Below the pieces are notes generated by a model. The model was not told the DNA's origin. It searched no databases and saw only the letters and a program-made list of their open reading frames with translations. The translations under genes and the position numbers were made by a program. From Vanessa cardui (lineage: Eukaryota > Arthropoda > Insecta > Lepidoptera > Nymphalidae): a stretch of 64,000 bases of DNA. Below are positions 13,373-24,420 of this stretch, in pieces. How positions within the stretch are numbered: the stretch's first letter is position 1; each line of letters starts with the position of its first letter. Where the stretch lies: positions 11,487,831-11,551,830 of the forward strand of contig NC_061125.1 of NCBI RefSeq assembly GCF_905220365.1. Reading direction: 5' to 3'.

Positions 13373-14138
13373 GACCACTTATTCGTTATATATCGCATTT
13401 CATCTCGATATTGTATCGTAACAAAATGCATTTGAACGCTTTTGTGCAAGTTAATTAGCTGTTTACTATAAAAATCAATGCACATTGCCGCGCTTGTGAG
13501 CGTCTTCTGGAGCGGGCACATTAAAACTGCGCTGCGGTTTCCCCGATGTGCGGAAGCCCATAATCTCTCCGTTTAAACGAAAACAAATTTGTGATTCGCT
13601 TTGAATACAAAGTGCCCTAAATCTATAATAAACTAAGCGTATCTAATCCGTAATCCTTCTCTTTAACAACAGCAGGACATTTACAAACTGATACAGATAA
13701 ATAGATAAATAGCTTCTCTTTTGTTAACATTGAAGATTATTCCACAAAGTTTGACTATGATTTTTTAAGCAACTTCAAAAACGGAGGTTCTCAATTTGAT
13801 TGAATTTACTTCGTAGCATTTATTCCAACATATATACATAGATCTTTGTGTAAGTTACACGTATGTGGTCTGTCTTTGAGCCGTATTAACAACCGCGCCC
13901 ATTTTTATTTTTACAAGGTTGTATGTTTTTCAAATGATTTTTTTATTCATAAGTTTAGATGAAATCTTCGAAACATAACCACTTCCTCTTATCCTTCGGT
14001 AATATTGGACACGATAGTTCTGTTCCAAATACCTCATACTACTACCAGGATTGGCTCCTGTCTAAGAAACTTCTCAACGTTCAAACGTTTTAAAATTGAT
14101 TTTATTTTATTATTTATTTGGAACTGTGATGGTCCAGT
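13373..14138. other. Gene-free sequence with a unique GC-elevated islet
   Basis: About 13480-13600 is non-repetitive and GC-elevated (GAGCGTCTTCTGGAGCGGGC, then CTGCGCTGCGGTTTCCCC). No frame or repeat is recognised. It is a candidate conserved non-coding element by composition. Confidence 0.4.
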
Positions 14139-14430
14139 GAGCCGAGATGACCCAGTGGTTAGAACGCGTGCATCTTAACCGATGATTGCGGGTTTAAACC
14201 CAGAAAAGCACCACTATATATATGTGCTTAATTTGTGTTTATAATTCATCTCAAGCTCGGCGGTGAAGGAAAACATCGTGAGGAAACCTGCATGTGTCTA
14301 ATTTCATCGAAATTCTGCCACATGTGCATTCCACCAACCCGCATTGGAACAGCGTGGTGGAATATGTTCTAAACCCTCTCCCTAATGGAAGAGGAGACCT
14401 TATCCCAGCAGTGGGAAATTTACAGGCTGG
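14139..14430 (+). mobile_element. SINE family A, full-length
   Basis: The head starts at GAGCCGAGATGACCCAGTGG; box B is mutated (GGGTTTAAACCC). The body and tail ACAGGCTGGTGC are intact. The 66-aa open frame at 14294-14494 is read through the SINE body and is not a gene. Confidence 0.85.
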
Positions 14431-15392
14431 TGCTTTACTTTTTTTAATAATTTGGCTAATTCAAAACAACAGTGAGAATTGTAAGATTAATTAAGACATG
14501 AATTGTCATAGTTGTAGAATTATATGAAGTATTTTATATATAAAAAGACGGGATCAGACATATGAAAAATACATTCTCACTCACAGTAGCGAGGGATTAA
14601 CGTTAATACGTTCAAATCCAAGTTTGCGTCGTTTGTAGAAGTGGAGATAAGCGAGTTTTAAGAGGAACGGAACTATTCTACGGAAAGGTTAGATTTAATG
14701 TATAGTACCCTTAAAATGTTCAATACTTACAAAATAGTGCCTTGAAAAAATCAATAGATTTTAAACTGACTTACTAGTGACCAAGCATCACCAGTTACCT
14801 TGTTTAATATATTAGTCTCTCTTAAACATTCGAAAAGGCTGGAATAAATATCTTTTTTTTTTTCGTTTCATTTATATTTGAAGTTTCTTATCATGTTCGA
14901 CATTTATGTGTCAAATATTCAAAATGTAAAAAAAAATATCTAAATTTATTGAATAGATAAAAGTAATAATTTATAAATGATTGAATAAATTATAATTCAG
15001 ATTATATAAATTTATTCCTTAAAGTATAAAGTGAATTTGTTTCATTAAAAATCGTTCACCGATTTCGTCGTAATAGAATCATTGAGTAAACTCTTACATT
15101 TGTCGAAGTCGACTCGTTACGTTCGTAACCTTAAAGTTTTATTAAATTGCCTGTTTTGATAGAAAAGTAAATAAAACTTTAAATCCAACAAATATTGGAT
15201 CGAGCCTAATTGCGATAAAGTTTTTCAATTATCGAATTTATTTATTTTAAAATTTTCTTTCAAAGATTTAACGATGGAACAAGTTTGTTACTTGTTTATA
15301 TTTAACAAATATTGTATTTATTTTATTTCCAAAATATATCTCAAATACAAGTTAAATTGAGATTATTTTACTGTTTATTTAGTTATAATTAA
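14431..15392. other. Gene-free AT-rich sequence
   Basis: AT-rich flank of the LINE that follows; nothing recognisable. Confidence 0.6.
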
Positions 15393-15679
15393 TTTATTTT
15401 ATTTATTTATTTATTTAACACTTTTTGTACACCACAATTACAATTACAAACGATTACAGAATACACAAACTAAAAACTAATGGTGAAACAAAGGCGGCCT
15501 TATGGCTTACTAGCCATTTCTTCCAGACTACCTTGGGTTAGAAAGTTGTCTGTGGAAGACAGTATAGGGTGGTGCAATTATAACAACTCTTAAAATGAAT
15601 ACAAGCTAAACACATACATAAATAAATAACAGTAATAAATATTCAATAATGTGCATACGTACATATATCAATAAATACC

Positions 15680-15723
15680 TACATACATACATACATACAT
15701 ACATACATACATACATACATACA
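15680..15723. repeat. (TACA)11 microsatellite
   Basis: Eleven uninterrupted TACA units inside the LINE 3' UTR, flanked by further imperfect ATACATA units to about 15770. Confidence 0.95.
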
Positions 15724-15800
15724 AGTATACATATAAATAAATACATATATATACATAATACATACATATATGACGTATTAAAATCATGTCGTCATCGTTA

Positions 15801-18731
15801 CTATGATGAGAGATAGTAGTTCTTAACAGCGTTTTTGAATGCATGTAATGTTTTTGACTGTCGAATACTCAATGGCAAGTCGTTCCAAAGAGTTACAGCC
15901 TGAACAGTGAACGACTGGCTGTAAAATTTACTGTTATGAGCGGGCATTTTCAGTACGAGCCTACGTGTTGGTCGAATTCTAGGCTGGTCTCCTAAAAATT
16001 CAAATTTCTCCTTCAGATAATGAGGAGCATTTGGATTAAATAACATACAGTACAAAAGAAAAAGAGTATGCAGGTTCCGGCGACGGCGTATAGGAAGCCA
16101 CTTGAGCTTTGAACGAAACTCTGAAACGTGGTCATACTTTCGGAGGCCGAAAATAAACCGAATAGCTAGATTTTGTAATCGCTCAAGATAATTAAGTTGA
16201 TCCTCGGTTAGATTAAGATAGCTTGCGTCCGCGTAATCGAGTATTGAAAGAAGGAGAGAGTTTGCAAGCATAGTTTTGGTAGGAATTGGCAGTACATTTT
16301 GAAGTCGTCGTAAAGAACTTAAGGAGGCGTATGTTTTTTTTCCAATCTGCTTTAAATGCTCCGACCAGGAGAGAGTACTATCAAGCTGTATGCCAAGGTC
16401 TCTAACAGTGGAGCAGTAGGACAAGTTAGTGCCATTGTACACAACACGTGGCATCTCCGCCCAATCAACCCTTGCCATCATGGCCGGACTACCAATAACA
16501 ATAACCTGTGACTTTGCGGGATTGATGTTGAGCCCATACCGTTGACTCCATTTATGGATAGCCAACAAATCATTGCTAATGGCAGCGACAGCATCAGTTA
16601 ATCTATCAAGGGTTGAGTGTCGGTAAATTTGAATATCATCTGCATACATATGGTAGGGAGAAGAGATGACATGAGTAATTGAATTAATGAAGACTGAGAA
16701 AAGTAAGGGAGACAACACGCCACCTTGAGGTACCCCAGCGCGGACTTCGCGCCATGACGAGTATGATTCGTCCACACGAACTCGCTGTCTTCGACCACTG
16801 AGGTAACTTTGAAGCCAGTCTTTTACGGATGGAGATATGTTAAAAGAACATAACATACTCAACAAGATGTCATGGTCAACGCAATTAAATGCGTTACTAA
16901 AATCAAGAAGCACTAAGATTGTGAGTTGTTTGGAATCCATGGCCAATCGAATGTCGTCTGTGACTTTAACTAAAGCTGTAGCCGTACTATGACCTGCTCG
17001 GAAACCTGATTGGAGAGGATTGAGAAGGGAATGCTCATTAAGGAAACTATTTAGTTGGTGTGAGACGAGCTTTTCAAGGACCTTGGATAGGAAAGGAAGA
17101 ATTGAAATGGGACGGAAATCAGAAGCTGTTAAGGGATTACCTTTTTTAGGGATGGGGATAATTTGCGCATCCTTCCATGTATCAGGAAACTTGCTGCAGG
17201 TAAGGGAAAAATTTAGAATATGGGTCAAAATGGGAATCACAATATCGAGGATGGGAATGATCATATTACGGCTGATACAGTCTGTACCAACAGCATTCGA
17301 GGATATAGACATAATGTTCTTTTTAACATCACATTCGGTAAAAGACGTGAAGCTAAACGGAGGAAAAGTAGGAGTTGGGTAAGTAGAAATAATATTTAAT
17401 GTGTTGATTTTATCGCCACTATTAAGTGGGTTTGAAAATGAGAAGTGTTGACTCAAAAGTTCAATATCTAGATTAACAGGAGTATTATGGGAAGATTTAC
17501 CAACTCCGAGTGATTCAAGAAATTTCCATGTTTTCGCTGTGTCGCCGTTCTCGACAGATTGATAAATATGGCGTCGTTGTGCATCTCTACAAGATGTATT
17601 GCAGCGATTTCGCGCTTTGTTATACTGCTCCCTGTTAGAGTCGGAGTCATTTAACTTAAATTTGTACTTGGCCTTATTCTTTTGTTTTATGAGATATTTT
17701 ATTTGGTCCGTCAACCAAGGTGCTGGAAGATGTTTTTTTTTAATTGGTTTTATAGGTGCATGTTTGTCATACAGCTGCGTAATTAACGAGTTAAACACAT
17801 TAAGTTTTTGGTCAATTGTCTCAGCAGTGTAGACCGCAGACCAATCTAACTGAGCAGCATCATCACAAAGACGGCTTTGATCCATTCCACCAAAACTACG
17901 CTGCAGAAGTATTCTCGGTTTGAATTTAGGAGGACGGAGTTTGTATGAGAGATAAATCATGTCATGATAGGAAAAAGCATCGGCGGAACATTGGCCAAAT
18001 TTAGCAACAGAGTCTAAGGAAGAGACCATGATAAGGTCAAGAAGCGATGGAGAACAACCGGGGAAATAATGGGTAGCCGATAGGGGTAAAATTTTTATAT
18101 TATGGGATTCTGTTATATCCACTAATTTCTTACTATTGGTGTCGCCTTTAAGTAAGCACGTATTAAAATCACCCATTATAATGGAATGGCTGTAACTAGG
18201 TGTTAAATTACCTAAAAGGGATTCCAAAAAAGAATAGTAATTATTCTGAGAATTAGGGTTATAATACACGCCAAGAAGGATTTTAGTGCAGTTGGAAAGT
18301 GAGACTTCAATAAAAAGATGTTCGGCCGCATCGAATTGAGCAGATGGAGTTGACAAACTAAGTATGGTGAACGAGATGTGGGATCTTAAATAGATCGCCA
18401 CCCCACCCCCTCGCTTACCAATGCGGTCGTTGCGAATAAGTCTAAAGCCTGGTAACGCGTAAGACGTAGACGGTAGACATGGCTGTAGCCATGTTTCAGA
18501 TATAAGTATGGCGTGAATATTATGGGAATCAAATGACGCAAGCATATCAGGATAATGAGCCGGTATACTTTGAGCATTAATATGAATGATATTAAAATTT
18601 TTCAAGCAATCTGAGAAATAAGAATCTATGGCTACATTAAGTGGAGGAGGAGATGTACTGTGGTAACTATCATCACTCGATGAATCGTCGGACGACGACA
18701 AAGACAAAAAATAGTTACTATCAGACGACAT
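15801..18731 (-). CDS. LINE ORF2: endonuclease and reverse transcriptase (976 aa)
   Basis: Codes for the retrotransposition enzyme, which nicks chromosomal DNA and copies the element RNA at the nick. An N-terminal serine/aspartate-rich stretch (1-30) precedes an APE-type endonuclease. Its expected catalytic residues are visible: N52 (HINAQS), E79 (SETWL), D188 and N190 (GDFN), D232 (SLLDLI) and H256. The reverse transcriptase follows: FRPISILPF near 539-547, GFRAGHSTA near 576-584, the D610 motif VLLDFSNAF, AGVPQGGVLSP near 665-675, and the catalytic YADD at 696-699. The C-terminal tail ends with a W-x-x-LP-x-x-IR pattern typical of CR1/jockey relatives. The start is an ATG, and there is no internal stop. 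Whether it is expressed or active is unknown. Confidence 0.93.
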   Translation of the reverse strand: MSSDSNYFLSLSSSDDSSSDDSYHSTSPPPLNVAIDSYFSDCLKNFNIIHINAQSIPAHYPDMLASFDSHNIHAILISETWLQPCLPSTSYALPGFRLIRNDRIGKRGGGVAIYLRSHISFTILSLSTPSAQFDAAEHLFIEVSLSNCTKILLGVYYNPNSQNNYYSFLESLLGNLTPSYSHSIIMGDFNTCLLKGDTNSKKLVDITESHNIKILPLSATHYFPGCSPSLLDLIMVSSLDSVAKFGQCSADAFSYHDMIYLSYKLRPPKFKPRILLQRSFGGMDQSRLCDDAAQLDWSAVYTAETIDQKLNVFNSLITQLYDKHAPIKPIKKKHLPAPWLTDQIKYLIKQKNKAKYKFKLNDSDSNREQYNKARNRCNTSCRDAQRRHIYQSVENGDTAKTWKFLESLGVGKSSHNTPVNLDIELLSQHFSFSNPLNSGDKINTLNIISTYPTPTFPPFSFTSFTECDVKKNIMSISSNAVGTDCISRNMIIPILDIVIPILTHILNFSLTCSKFPDTWKDAQIIPIPKKGNPLTASDFRPISILPFLSKVLEKLVSHQLNSFLNEHSLLNPLQSGFRAGHSTATALVKVTDDIRLAMDSKQLTILVLLDFSNAFNCVDHDILLSMLCSFNISPSVKDWLQSYLSGRRQRVRVDESYSSWREVRAGVPQGGVLSPLLFSVFINSITHVISSPYHMYADDIQIYRHSTLDRLTDAVAAISNDLLAIHKWSQRYGLNINPAKSQVIVIGSPAMMARVDWAEMPRVVYNGTNLSYCSTVRDLGIQLDSTLSWSEHLKQIGKKTYASLSSLRRLQNVLPIPTKTMLANSLLLSILDYADASYLNLTEDQLNYLERLQNLAIRFIFGLRKYDHVSEFRSKLKWLPIRRRRNLHTLFLLYCMLFNPNAPHYLKEKFEFLGDQPRIRPTRRLVLKMPAHNSKFYSQSFTVQAVTLWNDLPLSIRQSKTLHAFKNAVKNYYLSS

Positions 18732-19368
18732 AACGAGTATATATGGACTACAATTATATATAAAATATAATAATAATAAATTAATATAAGATATATATAT
18801 ATATATATAACTTATAAAAAATAAAATAAACTAATAATATTAAAGTGCAATCACCGACAATCTTCTAACCCACCAGCTACATGAAATAACAAGAGAAAAA
18901 TGAATGAACTATGACATAGCAAAGTTATAGTTACAACTTAAACAACAGAAAAAAAAAAAAAAAAAAATACACTATAACAAAATACAAGTAATCAAAAACA
19001 CAGAGAAAAAAAAGAACATATCAACAAATAAAGAAAATTAAAATAATTTCTAGTAAAAATTTAAATTAAGAAAAAAATTATCAACATAAATGTCTGCATA
19101 GCAAAGTTACAAAAGGGTTTGAATGAAATCTTTACCTCACTTAGACTAATAATTTCCGAACGCAGCCTAACAAAAACTTATATGTAATCTGTTAGCAGTC
19201 AAATGTCAATTAATATATTACGTATTTTTGCACTAGAAGTTATATTTGTTATTGTTAGTTAAAAGTGGGTAAAGATAAACTAAGTCAATGTTTGAAAAGT
19301 TATATGAATCAGTTAATGTAAACAAAGACGCGAATACATACTGAGGCGGACTATCAATGCTCAAAGCA
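18732..19368 (-). other. Long AT-rich spacer between LINE ORF1 and ORF2
   Basis: 637 bp without a usable frame. It holds an (AT)n tract around 18791-18809 and a run of 19 A at 18949-18967 on the plus strand (poly-T in the sense of the element). Jockey-superclade elements usually have overlapping or closely spaced ORFs, so the gap is unusual. It may be a natural long spacer, an internal insertion, or the remains of a 3' tail from a nested element. Confidence 0.6.
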
Positions 19369-20118
19369 TTACGTTTGTTTTTTCACAGTCCTCTTAAACC
19401 TAGGATTAATGCCTTTGGATGGTTTGGGGGCTTCCTCGACATCAGGTGACATCTGCGGGACTGAGGAATCGCTCTCAGCACTCTGAATAGCTTGCAATTC
19501 CGCCATGGTGGTAATACGATGCCGCGAGCCATCCGGAGACAAAACTATAATGAATCCGTCTCTGGTCCAACACTTTGCAACCCCGAACCTTTGTCTTGCG
19601 GCCAGGAATGTTTTATGGCGGCCCTTTGTGAGAAACTCGGACATGGTTATTCCGGAGCCTTTCAAACTGGACTTGGTGGACCAGACCTTATCTTTGACAG
19701 ATTGGTCTTTAAACTTTATTAGTACTGGACGGGGCTTCTTTGTAATCATATGCCCTAAACGATGACAATGTCTAAAGGAGTCGGAGCTAATATTTGGAAT
19801 ATTCAGATGTTCAGCTAATGTTTTTGAGGCACGCACAGCGACATTCTCTTTAGAATCTTCAGCAATTCCATGCAACAGAATAATTTTCTTTCTAGAATGC
19901 ATTTCTAATTGGTCATATTGCCTTGATAGAAATTCGACTTGTAGTTGTAAATTTTCTAAGGCTGTCAGAACAAATGACCGAAATAAATTGAACTGACTGT
20001 TAATATTTGATGTGGGGCTCGTTGCTGGGATGGAGGTTTTTAATTCTTTTTGGAATTCAGCCATTTTTGTATTAAATAGTGCAGTGAGTTCTTCTATTGT
20101 GTTCTTGATAGACTCCAT
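19369..20118 (-). CDS. LINE ORF1: coiled-coil, RNA-binding-type protein (249 aa)
   Basis: Likely the RNA-chaperone partner of ORF2. Residues about 1-75 look like an amphipathic coiled coil (EELTALFNTKMAEFQKEL, then LENLQLQVEFLSRQYDQLEM). They are followed by an RRM/CTD-like block beginning KKIILLHGIAED, with CHRLG, KPRPVLIKF and the conserved SEFLTKGRHKTFLAAR region. This layout is typical of ORF1 proteins of many insect LINEs lacking a CCHC zinc knuckle, and none is seen here. A basic tail (PRFKRTVKKQT) ends the protein. It starts at an ATG and is uninterrupted. The position upstream of ORF2 on the same strand supports the assignment. Confidence 0.85.
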   Translation of the reverse strand: MESIKNTIEELTALFNTKMAEFQKELKTSIPATSPTSNINSQFNLFRSFVLTALENLQLQVEFLSRQYDQLEMHSRKKIILLHGIAEDSKENVAVRASKTLAEHLNIPNISSDSFRHCHRLGHMITKKPRPVLIKFKDQSVKDKVWSTKSSLKGSGITMSEFLTKGRHKTFLAARQRFGVAKCWTRDGFIIVLSPDGSRHRITTMAELQAIQSAESDSSVPQMSPDVEEAPKPSKGINPRFKRTVKKQT

Positions 20119-20260
20119 AGTTATAGATAGGTATAAGAGGTGTGAATATTTTAGCTTACTTTGTTGTATATAATTAAGTCACAGTTGTTATTTGATATTG
20201 CAGTAGCTGGCAGTTGGTGAGTGGTCACATATACATATAGAGTTTAGATTTTAAAACTGA

Positions 20261-20686
20261 TTTTATATTTTATTTATCAATAAAATTAAGAGCAATAAAA
20301 TTTAATGTTTGTTCAAAATGTATTGAAGTAGGTACCTTATATACTTTTTTAAATTTTTTATTTTATTGAAGATAAACTGTAGCTTAATGCCTTGCTTAAT
20401 AAGGACTGCAAGAAATGTCTGTTGTAAGCGGAAAGGAAGTTAAAACGGTAACTATTTTGGCGTTTTATTTTTTCTTCATTTCAACTATAGTTTTACTTAT
20501 TTTAAAGTAAGATTTAAAATATCGTAGCTTGCATCTCTTGATAGACATGGAATCATTAATAGGTTTTACTCAAATTCGTTTGGCATATTCATAACCCTTG
20601 AGGTTGTAGAAACTACTCATAAATCTGCAGGTAACAAAAACGCGAAACTTGCGCTTATTTAAAATATGTTTTAGGAATTTCGAAAC
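20261..20686. other. Gene-free AT-rich sequence
   Basis: Nothing recognised between the LINE 5' end and the next SINE. Confidence 0.6.
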
Positions 20687-20993
20687 CTATGACTGTTTAA
20701 CAACAGGCTGTAAATTTTCCCACTGCTGGGCTAAAGGCTTAATCTCCCTTGGAGAAGAAGGTTTGAAACATATTCCACCACGCTGTTCCAATGCTGAATA
20801 CACATGTGGCAAATTTTCTATGAAATTTGACACATGTAGGTTTCCTTACGATGTTTTCCTTCACCGCCGAGCACGAGATGAATTATAAACACGAATTATC
20901 ATCAAAATTCAGTGGTGCTTGTCTGGGTTTGAACCCGCAATCATCGGTTAAAAATCGCGTTCTGACCACTGGGACATCTCGCCTCTATGACTG
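20687..20993 (-). mobile_element. SINE family A with 9-bp target-site duplication
   Basis: Reverse-orientation copy. CTATGACTG flanks it at 20687-20695 and 20985-20993. The body is diverged and slightly shortened (part of the CCAACCCGCATTGG segment is missing). Confidence 0.85.
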
Positions 20994-22234
20994 ATATTTT
21001 GATTAATTTTAATTTCATCGTAAACTGCTCATCACTCATCAACACATGGCGCCAAAATTATGAAAACACATTAGAATGACACTTTTAATACCAAATAGAT
21101 ATTCGATTAGAATTGGAGTTTGTCGGAAACAATTTACTTGAATTTTTTTTATGTTTGTGATTTTTTTGTTTTGCGTACTGCAAACATTATTCATCAGTGA
21201 CAGCTAGTTACATTTTTCCGCTCTAAAAAAAGTAATTAGTTTTGAAACAGTAACAATTTATTAAATTGCAATCAAGAATCCTGTTTATTTTTCTGCACGT
21301 CTATGACTGGAGCTTTTCAAAATGAGACTATTACTGAGATAAGCGATTTTTTTAGAAGCTGTTAATATTTAATATATGTTTAAGATTAAGGGTTTAAAGG
21401 CAATCTCAGTAACAGTTTAGAAATTGCCAGTTCATACCTACACTCTTGCGCATCGAATATTATGTAATGCCATACTCTATACGCGTATACTGATCAAAAA
21501 AAGCAATTGTAGTGCATTCAATTTCGCAGCCGCTTTAAAGAAAATATTAATTTTTTATGTCATATAGAATTAGAATTTTCAAATTAAAATAATCAGTAGA
21601 ATAGTAGTATCGTAATTTAATTTATAAATAATTATAATTCAGTTATATAATTTTGTTGATTTCAAGTTGCTAACTTATAAGGTATACAGAATCCTGATAT
21701 GATTTGGTATTTAATCCTCACACTACTATAGATCCTGAAAATATTTGCATCAAAAAATATTTGTATTTTTTTTTTACTTGTAGTAAATCTCATCAAGCAT
21801 GGTTCGTTTCACATTCAAGTATGTAATAGCATTAAAGCAAAACAAAAATAACACTTATATACCAGTAACATAGTGTAGCTGGAAAATTACCATATAGAGT
21901 GACATTTATACTGCACTGGCTTTCAAAGGCCCGTCTTATAAGTGTCTTAGTGGCAATCTCCTTTGCGCCAGCGCTATGCAATAATGACTATCTTTGAGAC
22001 TGTAACATCTGCCTTACTATTTTCTTATAAAAGTCGACCTTATAGTTAGCACGTGACCTGTTTTTATATCATTGTTACATATTTTAAAACGACATTTATT
22101 TAATAAAGGTGTCAGAATCGAGTTGACTAAATGATCAGACATGATAAGTAATGAAGCTGGAATATACTCAAAACAATGGAGACCTTAGGGCTTTTAAAAT
22201 GGTTCAGTCAAAGTTGATAACATTTATTCTATAT
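20994..22234. other. Gene-free sequence
   Basis: No protein-like frame. The segment around 21884-21917 (TACCATATAGAGTGACATTT) is shared with 24157-24193, so it belongs to a dispersed repeat of unknown type. Confidence 0.5.
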
Positions 22235-22653
22235 ATAAGCGTCACACTTTTTTTTTCTCGCTGGAAAAATGCATTACGCGCTTCCCCCACGTGAAGGAAA
22301 GTGGGGTATTTGTGGGACTCCCCGGAGCCCTGAACGCCGAGTGCGCCCAAGCACGCCGGGTTTACCCACTAAAGAACCAGCGGTACCCTCTCCGTCTTTC
22401 GGCGGACGCCAAGGGATCACTTACGCATGCTACCGTGACGCCCTGACGGTCAGCCCGCCTATACGGGCCTCCAACACCTAGGGGGGATTTCCAGGGTACT
22501 GGGACCCCCCCTGGTCCCTGTGGTGCCTATTGAGGCGGGGGGAGAAGGTGCGCGTAGCGCATCTCGTCCCGGTCCCCGGTCGTCTTCTGCGGAGCGAGTC
22601 AGCGGCGGCATTCTTTTCCCGTTCCCGCTCCGCTGCAAATAAGCGTCACACTT
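22235..22653 (-). mobile_element. GC-rich retroposed element with perfect 15-bp target-site duplication
   Basis: ATAAGCGTCACACTT occurs at 22235-22249 and again at 22639-22653. Between them is a strikingly GC-rich segment, unlike all surrounding sequence, with an oligo-T run (22248-22257) at the left. Read on the minus strand it is a GC-rich body ending in an oligo-A tail, the signature of LINE-mediated retroposition. The body carries GTCAGGGCGTCACGGTAGCA and GTGATCCCTTGGCGTCCGCC, which I associate with the 3' UTR of GC-rich lepidopteran LINEs (R1-like). It is therefore either a 5'-truncated LINE or a SINE derived from one. The 70-aa open frame inside is incidental. Confidence 0.85.
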
Positions 22654-24130
22654 GTTTATTAACAGTCAATAATGAATCTACCATCAGTTCGGAAACATTA
22701 TAATTGTTGTTTTCATACAATACTAAATGGAGATGGGAAAAATACTTAAAGACTTGCCGCTAGTCTGCTTTCATCTTTATTCAAATTTTTTTATGATGAT
22801 AAGATGTTTATTGTTAATAATTACAATGAAGTTATTAAAACCAATGATAACACATCAATTTATTATAATGTTGTTTTGTTTAACCCGTCTTGTAATTCGA
22901 CATATTTTCGTTATTTTAAATAGCCGAGGCAATCGTCTTATTCCCCAAGGTACGTCACCTTAGAAGTCATTAGTACTGTTATACACATAATTGTTCTTTA
23001 ATAATTCTTTTAAATTTTAAACGTTTACTAGGATCCTATTGTAAAAACGTAACAAGTGTATTGCTTATTAACACTGAAATTATCACACCTATAGCATTAA
23101 TCTTAAGATCCAAGACAATAAAATTACAATGGCGTGAGAAAAAATGTACTTAGCTAAAATTGCAATGTAATAGATACCCAGGCAAGTTCAAAATATATGT
23201 CGCAAATAAATCTTCAAAGCAAATACGATAGGAGCAATTAGTGCGTTACAATATGTAATGATTTATTTAATAATATTATAGGGCGATCCGATAACGTTAA
23301 CGGTCATCTATTATTATCAGGCAAGCACAATAGAATATAAAGCAAATAAAACAAACCACACGTTCTTGGAATAGAAAACAGCTCATTACATTTTATGAAT
23401 GCTTAAATAGTTCAGCTGGAAAATTGTTTTTAAGCTATATAATATACATATATGTAAGTATTTCTATTTCCACTGGTCACGCCACAATTTGACGACTTCA
23501 TATTCTTTTAAATCGAACGAGGTTCTTAAATAATTAGAAAAAAATGACGTGAAATGAAAAATGAATGACGATTGGTTTAAAATTAAGCATATTAATCGCT
23601 CTTATGGCGATGTAGAAGTTCACTGACAAAAATTATTGGACATTTTAAACTTCAATTCGATCTAGTGAGAGGTAAATTTGTATTAGTTGTAACCGTACGA
23701 AACCTTAGCTTATTATTATTATGTAATAGTAATAAAAGTTTCTTGAATAAACCCAATGTGGCAAAAATCAGAGAGTAGGTTATGATTTTCATACTCATAT
23801 TGCCATACATTGTTATACAAATGACTTTATTTACTATGTGCTAATTAATAATAATACTGACATATACATATATTTACGATTCATATTAAATTTGATTTTC
23901 AAAATAGGTTAAAGTATAATCAATCTTCTATAGAGGTAGATAAAGATTTTGCTAATTAAGCACTATAAGCACCACTTTCTATATACTATTTTATATGAAG
24001 AATTCATTCGATAACTAATATTACAGCTGTTAGTTTTTCACAAACAACTAGGATTGCTCGATGATAATAATATCATAACTATTATTTTATCTATTACTTA
24101 TAATAAAATTGTAGTATCTGCTTGTAATTT
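22654..24130. other. Gene-free AT-rich sequence
   Basis: No protein-like frame or recognised repeat. Confidence 0.6.
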
Positions 24131-24420
24131 TAAAATAGCCCTTTTTAAAAAAAAAAATTACCATATACTTAGAGTGACATTTATACTGCACTGCGTTTTT
24201 AATCAATGTATATGTATGTATACACGGTACATATACCAAAATAACATTTTTTACAATTTTTGTCTGTCTCTTTGTTCCGGCTAATCTCTGGAACGGCTGG
24301 GCTGATTTTGATGGGATTTTCACTGGTAGATAACTGATATAATAAGGAGTATCTTAGGCTATAATAGTATATGTTTTTTGTTAAATTCAAATGCGTACAA
24401 GGTCGCGGGCACAGCTCACA
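24131..24420 (+). mobile_element. RTE-like 3' end relic (family E)
   Basis: The diagnostic run GTTCCGGCTAATCTCTGGAA, then GCTGGGCTGATTTTGATGGG, ends with GGTCGCGGGCACAGCT. It is shared with 59947-60171 and, in part, with 62403-62545. I know this pattern from ends of RTE-type or related short elements in Lepidoptera. About 50 extra bases lie between the AAAATAGCCCTTTTT start and the rest, compared with the 59947 copy. Confidence 0.6.

Larger units (their letters stand above)
15393..20260 (-). mobile_element. Near-complete two-ORF LINE (jockey superclade, CR1/L2/Daphne/Crack-like)
   Basis: Reading on the minus strand: a 5' leader of unknown length (about 20260-20119), ORF1 (20118-19369), a 637-bp AT-rich spacer, ORF2 (18731-15801), then a 3' UTR of about 400 bp. 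The 3' UTR contains a TACA microsatellite and ends in a (TAAA)n-type tail at 15417-15393. The 3' UTR segment around 15480-15540 resembles 3' ends known from lepidopteran CR1/jockey-type elements. Both ORFs are open, which points to a recent insertion. I could not find a convincing target-site duplication, so both outer limits are approximate. The superclade is clear from ORF2; the clade is not. Confidence 0.8.

Noticed and set aside
15680..15723. Regular spacing suggestive of an array
   Set aside because: Simple (TACA)11 microsatellite; no repeat-spacer structure, and no CRISPR is expected in a eukaryotic genome.
17020..17382. 120-aa plus-strand open frame
   Set aside because: Antisense shadow of LINE ORF2.
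22269..22481. 70-aa open frame in a GC-rich block
   Set aside because: It lies wholly inside the retroposed GC-rich element bounded by target-site duplications; GC richness alone keeps it open.
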